From Microbulbifer rhizosphaerae (GTDB lineage Bacteria > Pseudomonadota > Gammaproteobacteria > Pseudomonadales > Cellvibrionaceae): DNA of 64,000 nt. The notes under the pieces are model-generated. The model was not told the DNA's origin. It did not search any database and saw only the letters and a list, made by a program, of their open reading frames with translations. Where the stretch lies: NCBI RefSeq assembly GCF_014191725.1, contig NZ_JACHWZ010000010.1, positions 62,001-126,000 of the forward strand, read 5' to 3'. The position numbers and the translations under genes were made by a program. Positions 1 to 11,467 of the stretch are shown one piece after another (position 1 is the first letter of the stretch; every line of letters begins with the position of its first letter).

Positions 1-278
1 ACAAGCACCGAAGCCAAGCCTGCCCGAGTAGCACGGCGCTGGCGCAGAGTTTTTTGCAGGTGCGCCCGGTAGGCGCCATTCCTCCGCAGCACCTCTCGGT
101 CGAGCTGACGCAGCAGTCGGTGGGTTTTAACACCATAAGCGCTGCAGAGTTTCTGCAGCACTGTCACCGAGGGCGTGGCGGTATCATTCTCGACCTTGGA
201 CAGATACGACTGCTGAATACCAAGACTCCTTGCCACAGCGCTTTGACTCAACCTTTGTTCGAGTCGCGCCAACTTCAT
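1..278 (-). CDS. Xre-family helix-turn-helix regulator, C-terminus cut by window edge
   Basis: Reading the minus strand from an ATG at 278 gives MKLARLEQRLSQSAVARSLG followed by IQQSYLSKVENDTATPSVTVLQ, a classic HTH_3/Xre fold in which the QSYLSKVEN stretch is the recognition helix. After the HTH comes an Arg/Leu-rich tail that runs off the left end without a stop. A GTG at 314 and a TTG at 296 are in frame upstream, but the ATG has a GGCGAGG Shine-Dalgarno-like stretch just ahead of it. It lies 20 bases downstream of the small exported protein gene on the same strand, so the two may be co-transcribed. HipB-like, antitoxin-like and plain repressor roles are all possible; the partner gene, if any, is outside the window. 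Confidence 0.7.
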   Translation of the reverse strand, partial: MKLARLEQRLSQSAVARSLGIQQSYLSKVENDTATPSVTVLQKLCSAYGVKTHRLLRQLDREVLRRNGAYRAHLQKTLRQRRATRAGLASVL

Positions 279-297
279 CGCCTCGCCTAGCTGCAAT

Positions 298-558
298 TTA
301 TTTTTTTGCGGCACCGTCGAACTTCCTCAGGGCTTTGTAGGCATCCACACAACTTACCTGCTCCAGCTGAATGCTGATACGCGCATCCGGGTGCTGTAAG
401 TCGCGGGGCTTTGCTTGGCCGTCTTCGGCGCAGAAATTTTCAACTAGCGTCCAGACATCAATAAGGCGTTCATCTTCTATGCGCAAGTTCAGTAAATCAC
501 TTTTAGTACTGGCGCTTGTCGCTATGGCTGTTAGGAAAAGAATTGCTGCGTATTTCAT
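298..558 (-). CDS. Small exported protein with an STN-like fold
   Basis: An 86-residue product beginning MKYAAILFLTAIATSAS, a plausible Sec signal peptide. The ATG at 558 is preceded by AGGGGAA, which supports it over the longer upstream reading. The mature part (LLNLRIEDERLIDVWTLVEN, then ARISIQLEQVSCVDAYKALR) has the beta-alpha-beta pattern of the secretin/TonB short N-terminal (STN) domain, where a short helix follows the first strand and a second strand-helix closes the unit. Two cysteines are present, so a disulphide is possible. No secretin or receptor domain follows, so this is a free-standing STN-like unit. Family assignment is by eye and moderate. It lies convergent to nothing; the gyrB terminator is upstream of it. 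Confidence 0.55.
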   Translation of the reverse strand: MKYAAILFLTAIATSASTKSDLLNLRIEDERLIDVWTLVENFCAEDGQAKPRDLQHPDARISIQLEQVSCVDAYKALRKFDGAAKK

Positions 559-661
559 TGAGTTCCCCTCGCGTTGTTTGTCCAAACTAAAAAGCGAGGA
601 GGTGAAAGTACAGGGATATTTAGGAATAGTGGCGAGATTGCGACCTGAAACGACATCAAAC

Positions 662-691
662 AAAAAACGGCCGCGTCTACGGCCGTTTTTT
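662..691. terminator. Bidirectional rho-independent terminator
   Basis: A perfect A6-CGGCCG / CGGCCG-T6 hairpin with a six-base loop. The A and T tracts on either side make it usable in both directions. It sits 32 bases past the gyrB stop codon and so ends the minus-strand gyrB transcript. Confidence 0.9.
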
Positions 692-693
692 GT

Positions 694-722
694 TTGGCCC
701 GCTTGCGGAGCTGGAGCTCCGC
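694..722 (-). repeat. Short copy of the gene-end repeat, at the gyrB stop
   Basis: Read on the minus strand, the sequence just after the gyrB TAG contains GCTCCAGCTCCGCAAGCGGG. Nearly the same string occurs after uvrD (58571-58590) and a close relative after atpC (24080-24096). Here the left half of the element is missing or degraded. Confidence 0.5.
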
Positions 723-723
723 G

Positions 724-3144
<2,421 letters not shown>

Positions 3145-4272
3145 TTACTCGCTCCATTCAACTTTGCTTGCCGGCGGATGTTGCCTGGCACTTATTCGAC
3201 CATGTTCCACGTGGAACACTGTCGGGCTATTCCAAGGGAAATCCAACTGCAGCCAGGGGCGGCTGGTGGTCTCCCATTCGATTCCGGTTACCAGTACCTG
3301 ACTGGCGCAGCGGCTAACCCAGAGGGCAAAACGCTGCTGATTCTCCTCATCCAACTCCGATGGCAGGTCATCCACCAGGAAAACAGGCTTCTCGCGCCTC
3401 TGCTGTACCAACTCGGCCATTGCGGTACGCAGTGCACAGACCAGCATCTTCTGCTGGCCGCGAGACAGGATGTTATACGCCACCTCACCCTCCACAGCGA
3501 AGCGCAGGTCGGCGCGATGGGGCCCTATCCGGGTATGCCCTTGAGCGAGGTCCCCCTCCCGGGACTGCGCCAGTGCCTCCAACAACTGCGATTCCTTACG
3601 CCAGCCGCGGCGGTAGGACATATCCACCCCGGCCAAGGGAGACTCAGGGAGTTCACCGATCAACGCACCCAAATGAGAGCGCAGTTCCTCGAACACCTCT
3701 GCGCGCCATTGGTCCACAAAGCTGCCGCTATACGCCATGCGCTGCTCCCAAACCAACAGCTGATCGGTTGCAATTTTACCACGGCGCAACAGCGCATTTC
3801 GTTGGCGCAACGCAGTTTGATAACTTTTCCACTCATGGGCGTAGCGATGTTCCACGTGGAACACTGTCCAGTCCAGCAACCGGCGGCGTACACCGGGACC
3901 ACCGTCAAGGGCCGAGAAACTGTCGCTATTGATAACCTGCAAAGGCAGGCAGCTCGCCAACTGGGAACTGGACTCCGCCGAGGCCTGATTGATCCTGATA
4001 CGCCCGGTCCCATCCCGTCGGCGCTCCACCCCAAGGGTGAAACCATTATCCAACTGGCCGAAGACGGTGAGCTCCTCCTGATCACGCTGGATTACCGACT
4101 GGTGCTGGCGGGACCGAAAAGAGCGGCCGGTAGCCAACATATGCACCGCCTCGAGCAGGGAGGTCTTACCGCTGCCGTTGGCGCCGCAAAAAAGATTGGC
4201 ACCGACACCGAGGGACAGGTCAGCACTGTCTATATTGCGAAAGTGGGACAGCAGCAGGCGGGTCAGCGACAC
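3145..4272 (-). CDS. recF: DNA replication and repair protein RecF
   Basis: SMC-like ATPase that loads RecA at gapped DNA with RecO and RecR. I place the start at a GTG (4272) giving VSLTRLLLSHFRNI, the normal RecF N-terminus, with GGGGCG upstream; a longer reading adds 19 residues unlike the family. Length is then 375. The Walker A is GANGSGKTS, the ABC signature is LSRGQQKML and the Walker B is PVFLVDDLPSELDEE. Two FHVEH segments, one mid-protein and one near the C-terminus, are each encoded by a parS palindrome, so these codons are under double constraint. It abuts gyrB with no gap and lies 122 bases after dnaN. Confidence 0.96.
   Translation of the reverse strand: MSLTRLLLSHFRNIDSADLSLGVGANLFCGANGSGKTSLLEAVHMLATGRSFRSRQHQSVIQRDQEELTVFGQLDNGFTLGVERRRDGTGRIRINQASAESSSQLASCLPLQVINSDSFSALDGGPGVRRRLLDWTVFHVEHRYAHEWKSYQTALRQRNALLRRGKIATDQLLVWEQRMAYSGSFVDQWRAEVFEELRSHLGALIGELPESPLAGVDMSYRRGWRKESQLLEALAQSREGDLAQGHTRIGPHRADLRFAVEGEVAYNILSRGQQKMLVCALRTAMAELVQQRREKPVFLVDDLPSELDEENQQRFALWVSRCASQVLVTGIEWETTSRPWLQLDFPWNSPTVFHVEHGRISARQHPPASKVEWSE
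3203..3218. promoter_or_regulatory. parS centromere site 1 (inside recF)
   Basis: Exact 16-bp palindrome TGTTCCACGTGGAACA. It matches the ParB-binding parS consensus of Pseudomonas and, closely, Bacillus. It encodes part of VFHVEH near the RecF C-terminus. It lies about 12 kb from the parAB genes in this window. Confidence 0.93.
3848..3863. promoter_or_regulatory. parS centromere site 2 (inside recF)
   Basis: Second exact copy of TGTTCCACGTGGAACA, 645 bases from the first, also encoding VFHVEH. Both copies are followed on the plus strand by CTGTC. Two perfect sites in one gene near the origin mark this as the ParB loading region. Confidence 0.93.
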
Positions 4273-4394
4273 AACTGTCGCCCCGAGAGAACACCCCAAA
4301 GAACGGGGGCGGGGGTGTGTGGATACCAAAATGCCACCATATCCTGGGATACAGTGGCTTGCTCAGGGAAATTTGCCAAGTCTTCTACAACTGC

Positions 4395-5501
4395 TCAGAG
4401 CCGCATAGGCATAATCACATAGACCGCATCGCCCTCTTCCGGCTGTTGCAGCAGCGCACTACTGTTGGCATCCGCCAGGCCGATGCGAATCTGTTCGCTG
4501 TGGATAGCGCCGGTCACGTCCAGCAAGTAGCCGACATTGAAACCGATCTCCAGCGGGTCCCCCACATAATCCACCACCAACTGCTCTTCCGCTTCCTCCT
4601 GCTCCGGGTTATTGGCCACTATCTGCAGCAACCCCTCGGAAATCTGCAGGCGCACACCGCGATACTTCTCGTTGGAGAGAATCGCAGCGCGGGAGAAGGC
4701 CTGGCGCAGGGCCTGGCGGTCCGCGTAAATCTCATTGCCGGCAGCCCGGGGCAGCACGCGTTCGTAGTCCGGGAATTTGCCGTCCACCAGCTTGGAGGTA
4801 AAGGTAAAGGGACCGCAGATCACCCGGATATGGTTGTTGCCCAGAACCACTTCCGCGCTTGCATCGGTATCCTCCAATAGCCGCCCCAGCTCCAACACCC
4901 CTTTGCGCGGTACTATCGCCTGGATTGGTGACTCCACATTCAGCCCGGGGGCGTCCCGGTCGCACAGCGCCAGGCGGTGGCCATCGGTGGCCACCGCGCG
5001 CAACTGCTGGGGACGACACTCCAGCAGCAGGCCGTTCAGGTAATAGCGCACATCCTGCTGGGCCATGGCGAAACCAGTGGCCTCGATCAGGCGGCGAATC
5101 TCCCGCTGGGAGATGGAGAAGCGGGTCTGCGCGCTGGTTTCCTCCTGGTTCGGAAAATCCGCCGCCGGCAAAGTGGACAGTTGGAACCGGCTGCGGCCAC
5201 TGCGCAACACCAGGCGTTCGCCGTCGCGCTCGAACTTAAGTTCGGCGCCGTCCGGCAGGGAGCGGCAGATATCCAGCAGCTTGCGCGCCGGGACCGTCAC
5301 TTCCCCTTCCATTTCCACCCCGTCCACCGGCAGGCGACCGACGATCTCCACTTCCAGGTCGGTACCGGTGAGAGAGAGCTCCTGCCCCTGCAGTTGCATC
5401 AGCACATTGGCGAGTACCGGCAGTGTCTGGCGCTTCTCCACTACGCCGGCCACCAGTTGTAGCGGTTTCAGCAGGCCGTCCCGGCTCACAGTAAATTTCA
5501 T
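4395..5501 (-). CDS. dnaN: DNA polymerase III beta sliding clamp
   Basis: 368 residues, close to the family's 366-367. It forms the dimeric ring that tethers Pol III and other polymerases to DNA. The N-terminus MKFTVSRDGLLKPLQLVAGV and C-terminus ending VIMPMRL are the conserved ends of the clamp, and the three repeated clamp domains fill the length. It starts 34 bases after the dnaA stop and is followed by recF, the usual order, so it is probably co-transcribed from the dnaA promoter. Confidence 0.98.
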   Translation of the reverse strand: MKFTVSRDGLLKPLQLVAGVVEKRQTLPVLANVLMQLQGQELSLTGTDLEVEIVGRLPVDGVEMEGEVTVPARKLLDICRSLPDGAELKFERDGERLVLRSGRSRFQLSTLPAADFPNQEETSAQTRFSISQREIRRLIEATGFAMAQQDVRYYLNGLLLECRPQQLRAVATDGHRLALCDRDAPGLNVESPIQAIVPRKGVLELGRLLEDTDASAEVVLGNNHIRVICGPFTFTSKLVDGKFPDYERVLPRAAGNEIYADRQALRQAFSRAAILSNEKYRGVRLQISEGLLQIVANNPEQEEAEEQLVVDYVGDPLEIGFNVGYLLDVTGAIHSEQIRIGLADANSSALLQQPEEGDAVYVIMPMRL

Positions 5502-5535
5502 GGATAATTCCGCCTTGTCTTGTCGATTATTCGTT

Positions 5536-7038
5536 TTAAGTGGTCAGGGAGCGGGTCAGAAGTTTCACATCCTCGCGGATATCCCCGTCCGACTCCTGTA
5601 ACTCGCGAATCTTGCGGCAGGCATGCAGCACCGTGGTGTGGTCGCGCCCACCAAAGGCATCGCCGATTTCCGGCAAACTGTGATTGGTGAGTTCCTTGGC
5701 CAGGGCCATGGCTACCTGGCGCGGGCGCGCCACCGAACGACTGCGCCGTTTGGACAACAGGTCCGCCACCTTTATTTTGTAGTACTCCGCCACCACCCGC
5801 TGGATATTGTCCACACTCACCAGGCGATCCTGCAGCGCCAGCAGGTCCTTGAGTGCCTCGCGCACCAGGATATCGTCGATGGCGCGGCCGGTGAACTGGG
5901 CATTGGCGATCACCCGGCGCAGCGCCCCTTCCAGCTCGCGCACGTTGGAGCGGATGCGCTGGGCAATAAAGAAGGCGGAGTCGTGGGGCAGGTCTGCCCC
6001 CACCTGCTCCGCCTTCTTCATTAATATGGCCACCCGCGTCTCCAGCTCTGGCGGCTCCACCGCCACCGTGAGCCCCCAACCGAATCGGGACTTGAGACGC
6101 TCCTCCAGACCATCGATCTCCTTGGGATAGCGGTCACAGGTGAGAATGATCTGCTGGCCGCCCTCCAGCAGGGCGTTGAAGGTGTGGAAAAACTCCTCCT
6201 GGGAGCGCTCCTTGCCAGCGAAGAACTGGATGTCGTCGATCAGCAGTGCATCCACCGAGCGATAGTAGCGCTTGAAATCGCTTATCGCATTCAACTGCAG
6301 CGCCTTGACCATGTCCGCAACGAAGCGCTCCGAATGCAGGTACACCACCTTGGCGTTGGGGTTCCGGTCCAGCAGCGCGTTGCCCACCGCGTGCATCAAG
6401 TGGGTCTTGCCCAGCCCCACGCCTCCGTAGATAAAAAGCGGGTTATAGGCACCGCCGGGATTGTCGGAAATCTGTTGCGCCGCCGCCAGACCTAACTGGT
6501 TGGATTTGCCCTCCACAAAGGAGGCGAAGGTGAAGTTCCGGTTGAGGGAGCTGCCGTGCTTGATGGCGCCCTCCACCTCCACCTTGCGGGTCGGCTCCGC
6601 GGTCCGCTGGCCGGGACGCAGGTCGGTCAGGGCCAGTTCGCCACTGCTGACCTGGTCCGCGGTGGCCTCTTCCGCCGCGATCTGTTTGGCCTGTGACACG
6701 CGGGACTGCTGGCTGTCTGACGGATAGCCACTCTCGATCCGCTGCGAGTTTTCCATCGCCGCACGGCTTCGCTGGAAGCGCGCCGGGCGCCGCTCGGTGA
6801 TATCCAGCACCACTTGCAGCGGCTGGCCACCGGCAAACTGCTGAACCAACTCGCGAATCCGCTTCAGAAACTTGTCGCCCACCCAGTCCAGCACAAAACG
6901 GTTGGGAGCCAGAAGACGCAACTCACCGGCACCGGTGGCGGGGCTCACCCGCAGCGGCCTGATCCAAGTATTGAACTGCTGCGCTGGCAGTTCATCCTGT
7001 AAACAGGTGGCACACTGCTTCCACACGGATTCGGACAA
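5536..7038 (-). CDS. dnaA: Chromosomal replication initiator DnaA
   Basis: AAA+ initiator that binds DnaA boxes and opens the origin. I choose the TTG at 7038, giving [20 protein letters not shown] and matching the Pseudomonas DnaA N-terminus, with a GGGGGG ribosome site ahead; a longer reading adds 23 atypical residues. Length is 500. Domain I holds [10 protein letters not shown]. Domain III has Walker [10 protein letters not shown] and Walker [10 protein letters not shown]. Domain IV ends with the box-contacting [12 protein letters not shown]. The adjoining upstream gap contains several DnaA boxes, so the gene is likely autoregulated. Confidence 0.97.
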   Translation of the reverse strand: MSESVWKQCATCLQDELPAQQFNTWIRPLRVSPATGAGELRLLAPNRFVLDWVGDKFLKRIRELVQQFAGGQPLQVVLDITERRPARFQRSRAAMENSQRIESGYPSDSQQSRVSQAKQIAAEEATADQVSSGELALTDLRPGQRTAEPTRKVEVEGAIKHGSSLNRNFTFASFVEGKSNQLGLAAAQQISDNPGGAYNPLFIYGGVGLGKTHLMHAVGNALLDRNPNAKVVYLHSERFVADMVKALQLNAISDFKRYYRSVDALLIDDIQFFAGKERSQEEFFHTFNALLEGGQQIILTCDRYPKEIDGLEERLKSRFGWGLTVAVEPPELETRVAILMKKAEQVGADLPHDSAFFIAQRIRSNVRELEGALRRVIANAQFTGRAIDDILVREALKDLLALQDRLVSVDNIQRVVAEYYKIKVADLLSKRRSRSVARPRQVAMALAKELTNHSLPEIGDAFGGRDHTTVLHACRKIRELQESDGDIREDVKLLTRSLTT

Positions 7039-7525
7039 GAAACCCCCCAGACCCCAAGAGCATTTTGTATAAAGAAGAGAGATAACGGCAAAACCGGCGA
7101 GAACCACCGTGCGAGGCCGTGAATAAGAGTGGGGCGAGTATACCTTTAGCCCGCCGGGTTATCCACAAGACAAAGCCCAAACCAGCAAAAATATCATGCT
7201 AAAAGTCCCTTACAATCAAGCACTTGCACAGTTTTTAAACAGTGAGACCGGCGACTTTACCTAAACTTATCCACAACAATCTGTGAATAACTTGGTATCA
7301 ATCGGTGGGCAGGATCGGATACTGCCGCCAGGTCAACCACTTGCGCTGGCGACAGACAGAATCCCCCTCCGCAGCCGGTGCAGGGGAATCTTATTTCCCC
7401 GACCTGCGCGTTGCTTTCATAGGTCCCTTTCTATACAATCCGCCGCCTTCGCAGCGCATTGCTCCCCCCTCAGGGGCCGGCCGCGACCAAATTTCCAGGT
7501 AAAAAAAGTCTCAGGTAGCAAGACA
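7039..7525. other. oriC-like dnaA-rpmH intergenic region with DnaA boxes
   Basis: No gene fits here. TTATCCACA lies at 7159-7167 and 7267-7275, its relative TTATTCACA (minus strand) at 7282-7290, and TTATTCACG with one mismatch at 7118-7126. A moderately AT-rich stretch (7185-7240) lies between the boxes. dnaA departs to the left and rpmH to the right, so this is the point where gene orientation switches. In Pseudomonas the functional chromosomal origin is in this same gap. Promoters for dnaA and rpmH must also lie here. Confidence 0.75.
7411..7439 (+). promoter_or_regulatory. Probable sigma70 promoter of rpmH-rnpA
   Basis: TTGCTT (7411-7416) and TACAAT (7434-7439) are separated by 17 bases, some 85 bases ahead of the rpmH start. 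Both hexamers are close to consensus. It is the best promoter-like pair between the DnaA boxes and rpmH. Confidence 0.45.
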
Positions 7526-7660
7526 ATGAAACGTACTTTTCAACCCAGCAATCTGAAGCGCAAGCGCACCCACGGCTTCCGCGCCCGTATGGCAACCAAG
7601 AACGGCCGCAAGATTCTGGCCCGCCGTCGCGCCAAAGGCCGCAAAGTTCTGTCCGCATAA
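7526..7660 (+). CDS. rpmH: 50S ribosomal protein L34
   Basis: 44 residues beginning [20 protein letters not shown] and ending [12 protein letters not shown], the standard L34 sequence and length. The ATG at 7526 is chosen over a longer in-frame reading because L34 always starts MKRT. The product is a small, very basic protein of the large ribosomal subunit. It is followed after 28 bases by rnpA, its usual operon partner. Confidence 0.98.
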   Translation: MKRTFQPSNLKRKRTHGFRARMATKNGRKILARRRAKGRKVLSA

Positions 7661-7688
7661 GTCCTGTCCCACCCGGGGCAGTTCCCCT

Positions 7689-8114
7689 ATGCAACAGACG
7701 CGCGGCGACTTCGGATTTGCCAAGCCGCTGCGCCTGCTCGACGCGGCACAGTATCGCGCCGTCTTCAGCGATACCCGGGTGCGCGCCGCACACCCGAACC
7801 TACTGATTCTCGCCCGCCCCAACGATCTCGACCACCCGCGCCTGGGACTGGTGATCGCCAAGAAGCACGTCCGCAACGCCAGCGACCGCAACCGCATCAA
7901 ACGCATCGTCCGCGAAACCTTCCGCCTGCGCCAGCACCAGCTTCCGCCGCTGGATGCCGTGGTCCTCGCGCGTACCGGCGCCGGCGAACTGGACCGGGCG
8001 GAACTGGCCGCGCTGCTCGACAAACTGTGGCGCAAGCTGGCCCAGAGGGCCCAGCAGCCACAAGGCGGCAACGGCAAGAGTGGGGGAAAGGACAGCGGGA
8101 GGAGGAAGGCGTGA
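7689..8114 (+). CDS. rnpA: Ribonuclease P protein component
   Basis: 141 residues. Protein subunit of the RNase P ribonucleoprotein that matures tRNA 5' ends. The family core [20 protein letters not shown], with the RNR motif and following RIVRE, is intact, and an aromatic [15 protein letters not shown] precedes it. The C-terminus carries a Gly/Lys/Gln-rich tail of about 20 residues that is not part of the fold. Its stop codon overlaps the yidD GTG (GTGA), a coupled arrangement. Confidence 0.97.
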   Translation: MQQTRGDFGFAKPLRLLDAAQYRAVFSDTRVRAAHPNLLILARPNDLDHPRLGLVIAKKHVRNASDRNRIKRIVRETFRLRQHQLPPLDAVVLARTGAGELDRAELAALLDKLWRKLAQRAQQPQGGNGKSGGKDSGRRKA

Positions 8115-8344
8115 ACTGGCTGGCAATCAGGCTGATCCACGCCTATCGCTACCTGGCCAGTCCCTGGGTCGGCAACCAGTGCCGCTTCTACCCCAGTTGC
8201 TCGCATTATGCTGAAGAGGCATTAAAAACCCACGGATTCTTAAAGGGGGGTTATTTAAGCGTGCGGCGCCTTATAAAATGCCACCCCTGGCACCCCGGCG
8301 GTATGGACCCGGTTCCCCCCGCCCCACACACCACAGATCACTAG
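8111..8344 (+). CDS. yidD: Membrane protein insertion efficiency factor YidD
   Basis: 77 residues from a GTG that overlaps the rnpA stop. It has the conserved YidD cysteine pattern [15 protein letters not shown] and the C-terminal [18 protein letters not shown]. It is a small inner-membrane-associated protein that assists YidC-dependent insertion. It sits in its standard place between rnpA and yidC; yidC begins 9 bases after it ends. Confidence 0.95.
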   Translation: MNWLAIRLIHAYRYLASPWVGNQCRFYPSCSHYAEEALKTHGFLKGGYLSVRRLIKCHPWHPGGMDPVPPAPHTTDH

Positions 8345-8353
8345 GCACTCGAG

Positions 8354-10012
8354 ATGGATTGGCAACGCTACACGCTGCTGGGCGGCATCGCCGCAGTTGT
8401 ACTGGCACTGATATTCCAGTGGAACGAATTCAAAGAGCAGCGCGCACCGGCGGTGGACCGGGAGACAGTCGTGCGCAGCGACACCCAGGTGCCGCCAAAA
8501 CAGTCACCTGACAGCAGCGCCAGCGACGTGCCGCAACTGCAGCAAGACGGCGAGACCGCCCCGGCGGCGGCCGGAGAACGCCAGCTGATCCGGGTGGAGA
8601 CCGACGTGTTCAGCCTGCTGATCGACCCTCGCGGCGGAGATATCGTCAAGGTTGCGCTGCGCAAGTTCTACGAGGAGCTGAACACCCCGGACCGCCCGTT
8701 TATCCTGCTCAACCAGACCCGCGATCACACCTATATCGCCCAGAGCGGCCTGATCGGCAAAAACGGCACCGACAGCGCCGCCGGACGACCGCTGTTCAGC
8801 AGCGCGGAAACGGATTACGCCTTGCGCGAGGGCGAGGACACCCTGGACGTCGACCTGACCCTGCAGCAGAACGGCGCCCGGATCACCAAGCGCTTCCGCT
8901 TCACCCGCGGCGATTATCTGGTTGAGGTTTCCTACCTGGTGGACAACTCTGGCGCCCAGCCCTGGGCCGCGGCCATGTTCGGACAGATCAAACGGGATAG
9001 CGCCGAACCGCCGGTGGACGTAGGCATCGGCATGGCCCCCTTCCTCGGCGCCGCCCTGCACACCGCGGAGGAGAACTACCAGAAACAGGATTTCGAGGAG
9101 ATTGCCGAGAAGCCCATCCGCGAGACCATCGAGGGCGGCTGGGTGGCCATGGTCCAGCACTACTTTATCAGCGCCTGGGTTCCGCCCCAGGACGAGAACA
9201 ATACCTTCGAGCTTCGCGAACTGCCCGGCGGCCTCTTCCGCATGGGCTTTACCTCGCCGCAGGTGCAGATTCCCGCCGGCGAACAGGGCGAACTCAGCGC
9301 CTCTTTCTACGCAGGTCCCAAGGATGTCTTCCGCCTGGAGGAGATCTCCCCCTACCTGGACCTCACCGTGGACTACGGCTGGCTCTGGTGGCTGGCCAAG
9401 CCCATGTTCCGGGTGCTCAACTTTATCCACGAGCATATCGTCGCCAACTGGGGCTGGTCGATCATCCTGCTCACGGTGTTTATCAAGGCCCTGCTCTACC
9501 CGCTGTCCGCCGCCGGCTTGAAGTCCATGGCGCGCATGCGCAAGTTCGCGCCGCAGATGAAGAAGCTGCAGGAGCAGTACAAGGACAACCGGCAGAAGCT
9601 GGCGGAGGAGACCATGAAGCTCTACCGCCGGGAGAAGATCAACCCCATGGGCGGCTGCCTGCCGATCCTGCTGCAGATGCCGGTGTTTATCGGCCTCTAC
9701 TGGATGCTGATGGAAACCGTGGAGCTGCGCCACGCGCCCTGGATACTGTGGATCCACGACCTCTCGGTCAAGGACCCCTATTTTATTCTGCCGGTGATTA
9801 TGGGCGCCACAATGTGGTTTATGCAGAAGCTGAACCCCCAGCCCACCGATCCGACCCAGGCGAGAATCATGCAGCTGATGCCGGTGATGATGACCTTCTT
9901 CTTCCTGTGGTTCCCCGCCGGGCTGGTGCTCTACTGGATCGCCAACAACCTGATCTCCATCGCCCAGACCTGGTATATCAACAAGCAGGTAGAGGCGGCT
10001 GGCAACGCTTAG
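8354..10012 (+). CDS. yidC: Membrane protein insertase YidC
   Basis: 552 residues, typical for Gram-negative YidC. An N-terminal membrane anchor (YTLLGGIAAVVLALIFQW) is followed by a large periplasmic beta-supersandwich domain (roughly 60-340). The conserved insertase core then begins near 350 with WGWSIILLTVFIKALLYPLS, continues through MGGCLPILLQMPVFIGLYWM, and includes the final helices around MMTFFFLWFPAGLVLYWIAN. It inserts and folds inner-membrane proteins alone or with SecYEG; the F-ATPase c subunit encoded nearby is a known substrate of the family. Confidence 0.98.
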   Translation: MDWQRYTLLGGIAAVVLALIFQWNEFKEQRAPAVDRETVVRSDTQVPPKQSPDSSASDVPQLQQDGETAPAAAGERQLIRVETDVFSLLIDPRGGDIVKVALRKFYEELNTPDRPFILLNQTRDHTYIAQSGLIGKNGTDSAAGRPLFSSAETDYALREGEDTLDVDLTLQQNGARITKRFRFTRGDYLVEVSYLVDNSGAQPWAAAMFGQIKRDSAEPPVDVGIGMAPFLGAALHTAEENYQKQDFEEIAEKPIRETIEGGWVAMVQHYFISAWVPPQDENNTFELRELPGGLFRMGFTSPQVQIPAGEQGELSASFYAGPKDVFRLEEISPYLDLTVDYGWLWWLAKPMFRVLNFIHEHIVANWGWSIILLTVFIKALLYPLSAAGLKSMARMRKFAPQMKKLQEQYKDNRQKLAEETMKLYRREKINPMGGCLPILLQMPVFIGLYWMLMETVELRHAPWILWIHDLSVKDPYFILPVIMGATMWFMQKLNPQPTDPTQARIMQLMPVMMTFFFLWFPAGLVLYWIANNLISIAQTWYINKQVEAAGNA

Positions 10013-10039
10013 TAACCTGTAGCGAGTTCATACCATCCA

Positions 10040-10059
10040 GGGGCCGCAAAAGCGGCCCC
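10040..10059. terminator. Strong hairpin between yidC and mnmE
   Basis: GGGGCCGC-AAAA-GCGGCCCC is a perfect 8-bp stem with an AAAA loop. The T tract after it is weak (TGTGCATTTT), so it may only partly terminate transcription. Confidence 0.55.
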
Positions 10060-10090
10060 TGTGCATTTTCCGGTAGAGTAAACTTTGCCC

Positions 10091-11467
10091 ATGCCAGAGC
10101 AAAACCTCCACAGAGACACCATCGCTGCCGTCGCCACCGCCCCGGGCCGCGGTGGTATCGGTGTGATCCGCCTCTCCGGCCCGCAAGCCCGGGAGTTCGC
10201 CCGCGCCATCTGTGGAGAAGGGGAGCTGCAGCCGCGCCGCGCGCACTATCGCAACTTCCACCACCGTGGGCAACTGATCGACCAGGGCATCGCCCTCTTC
10301 TTCCCCGGCCCCCACTCCTTTACCGGTGAGGACGTGGTAGAGCTGCAAGGCCACGGCGGTCCGGTGATTCTGGACCAACTGCTGCACGCAGCCATCGACT
10401 TGGGTGCCCGCCAGGCGAGGCCCGGTGAGTTTTCCGAGCGTGCTTTTCTCAACGACAAGATCGATCTGGCCCAGGCAGAGGCCATCGCCGACCTGATAGA
10501 GGCCGGCAGCGCCCAGGCGGCCCGCAATGCCATGCGCTCGCTGCAGGGCATATTTTCCGAAAAAATAGAAAGCTTAGTGGAAAATCTTACCCATTTGCGC
10601 ATCTACGTCGAAGCGTCGATAGATTTTCCTGAAGAAGAAATCGATTTTCTCGCAGACGGCAAAGTCGCCGCGGATCTGGACGCCCTTTTGCACCAGTTGG
10701 CGCAGGTGGAGGCCGAGGCCCGCCGCGGCAGCGTGGTGCGCGAGGGTATGCGGGTGGCCATCGCCGGGCGCCCCAACGCCGGCAAGTCCAGCCTGCTCAA
10801 TGCCCTGGCCGGCCGGGAGGCCGCCATCGTCACCGAACTCGCCGGCACCACCCGGGATATCCTGCGTGAATATATCGACATCGAAGGCATGCCCCTGCAT
10901 ATCGCCGACACCGCCGGCCTCCGGGACTCCCCCGACCGTGTGGAACAGATCGGCATAGCCCGCGCCTGGGAGGAGATACGGGGCGCGGACCGTGTGCTGC
11001 TGGTGGTGGACGCGGAGCGGGCCAACTCCCTGGACCCGGAGCAGGCCTGGCCGGAATTCACCGCGCAGCTGCCGGACCCGGAAAAACTCACCCTGGTGCT
11101 GAACAAGATCGACCTCACCGATTACACCGCGGGGTTGCTGGCGCATACAGACGGCGTTCCGGTAATCGCCATCAGCGCCAGAACCGGTGCAGGGCTGGAG
11201 TCACTGAGGGACCACCTGAAGCACTGTATGGGCTACAGCGGCGCCGCCGAGGGCAGCTTCAGCGCCCGCCGCCGCCATCTAGAAGCCCTGGCCGAGGCGC
11301 GGGCCTTTATCCAACAGGGCGCCGCACAGCTGCGCTCCGCCGGCGCCGGCGAACTGCTGGCGGAAGACCTGCGCCGGGCCCAGCAGGCCCTCGGAGAAAT
11401 CACCGGCGCGGTGACCGCGGACGAGCTGCTCGGAAAAATCTTTGGCAGTTTCTGCATCGGCAAATAG
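10091..11467 (+). CDS. mnmE: tRNA modification GTPase MnmE
   Basis: 458 residues from the ATG at 10091 ([20 protein letters not shown]); a TTG two codons upstream is less likely. With MnmG it installs the cnm5/cmnm5 group on wobble uridine 34. The N-terminal folate-binding domain is followed by a helical domain interrupted by the Ras-like G domain: P-loop [14 protein letters not shown], the DTAG motif and NKID. The C-terminus is CIGK, the conserved FCIGK cysteine tail. It is followed by a 660-base gap and then its partner mnmG. Confidence 0.97.
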   Translation: MPEQNLHRDTIAAVATAPGRGGIGVIRLSGPQAREFARAICGEGELQPRRAHYRNFHHRGQLIDQGIALFFPGPHSFTGEDVVELQGHGGPVILDQLLHAAIDLGARQARPGEFSERAFLNDKIDLAQAEAIADLIEAGSAQAARNAMRSLQGIFSEKIESLVENLTHLRIYVEASIDFPEEEIDFLADGKVAADLDALLHQLAQVEAEARRGSVVREGMRVAIAGRPNAGKSSLLNALAGREAAIVTELAGTTRDILREYIDIEGMPLHIADTAGLRDSPDRVEQIGIARAWEEIRGADRVLLVVDAERANSLDPEQAWPEFTAQLPDPEKLTLVLNKIDLTDYTAGLLAHTDGVPVIAISARTGAGLESLRDHLKHCMGYSGAAEGSFSARRRHLEALAEARAFIQQGAAQLRSAGAGELLAEDLRRAQQALGEITGAVTADELLGKIFGSFCIGK

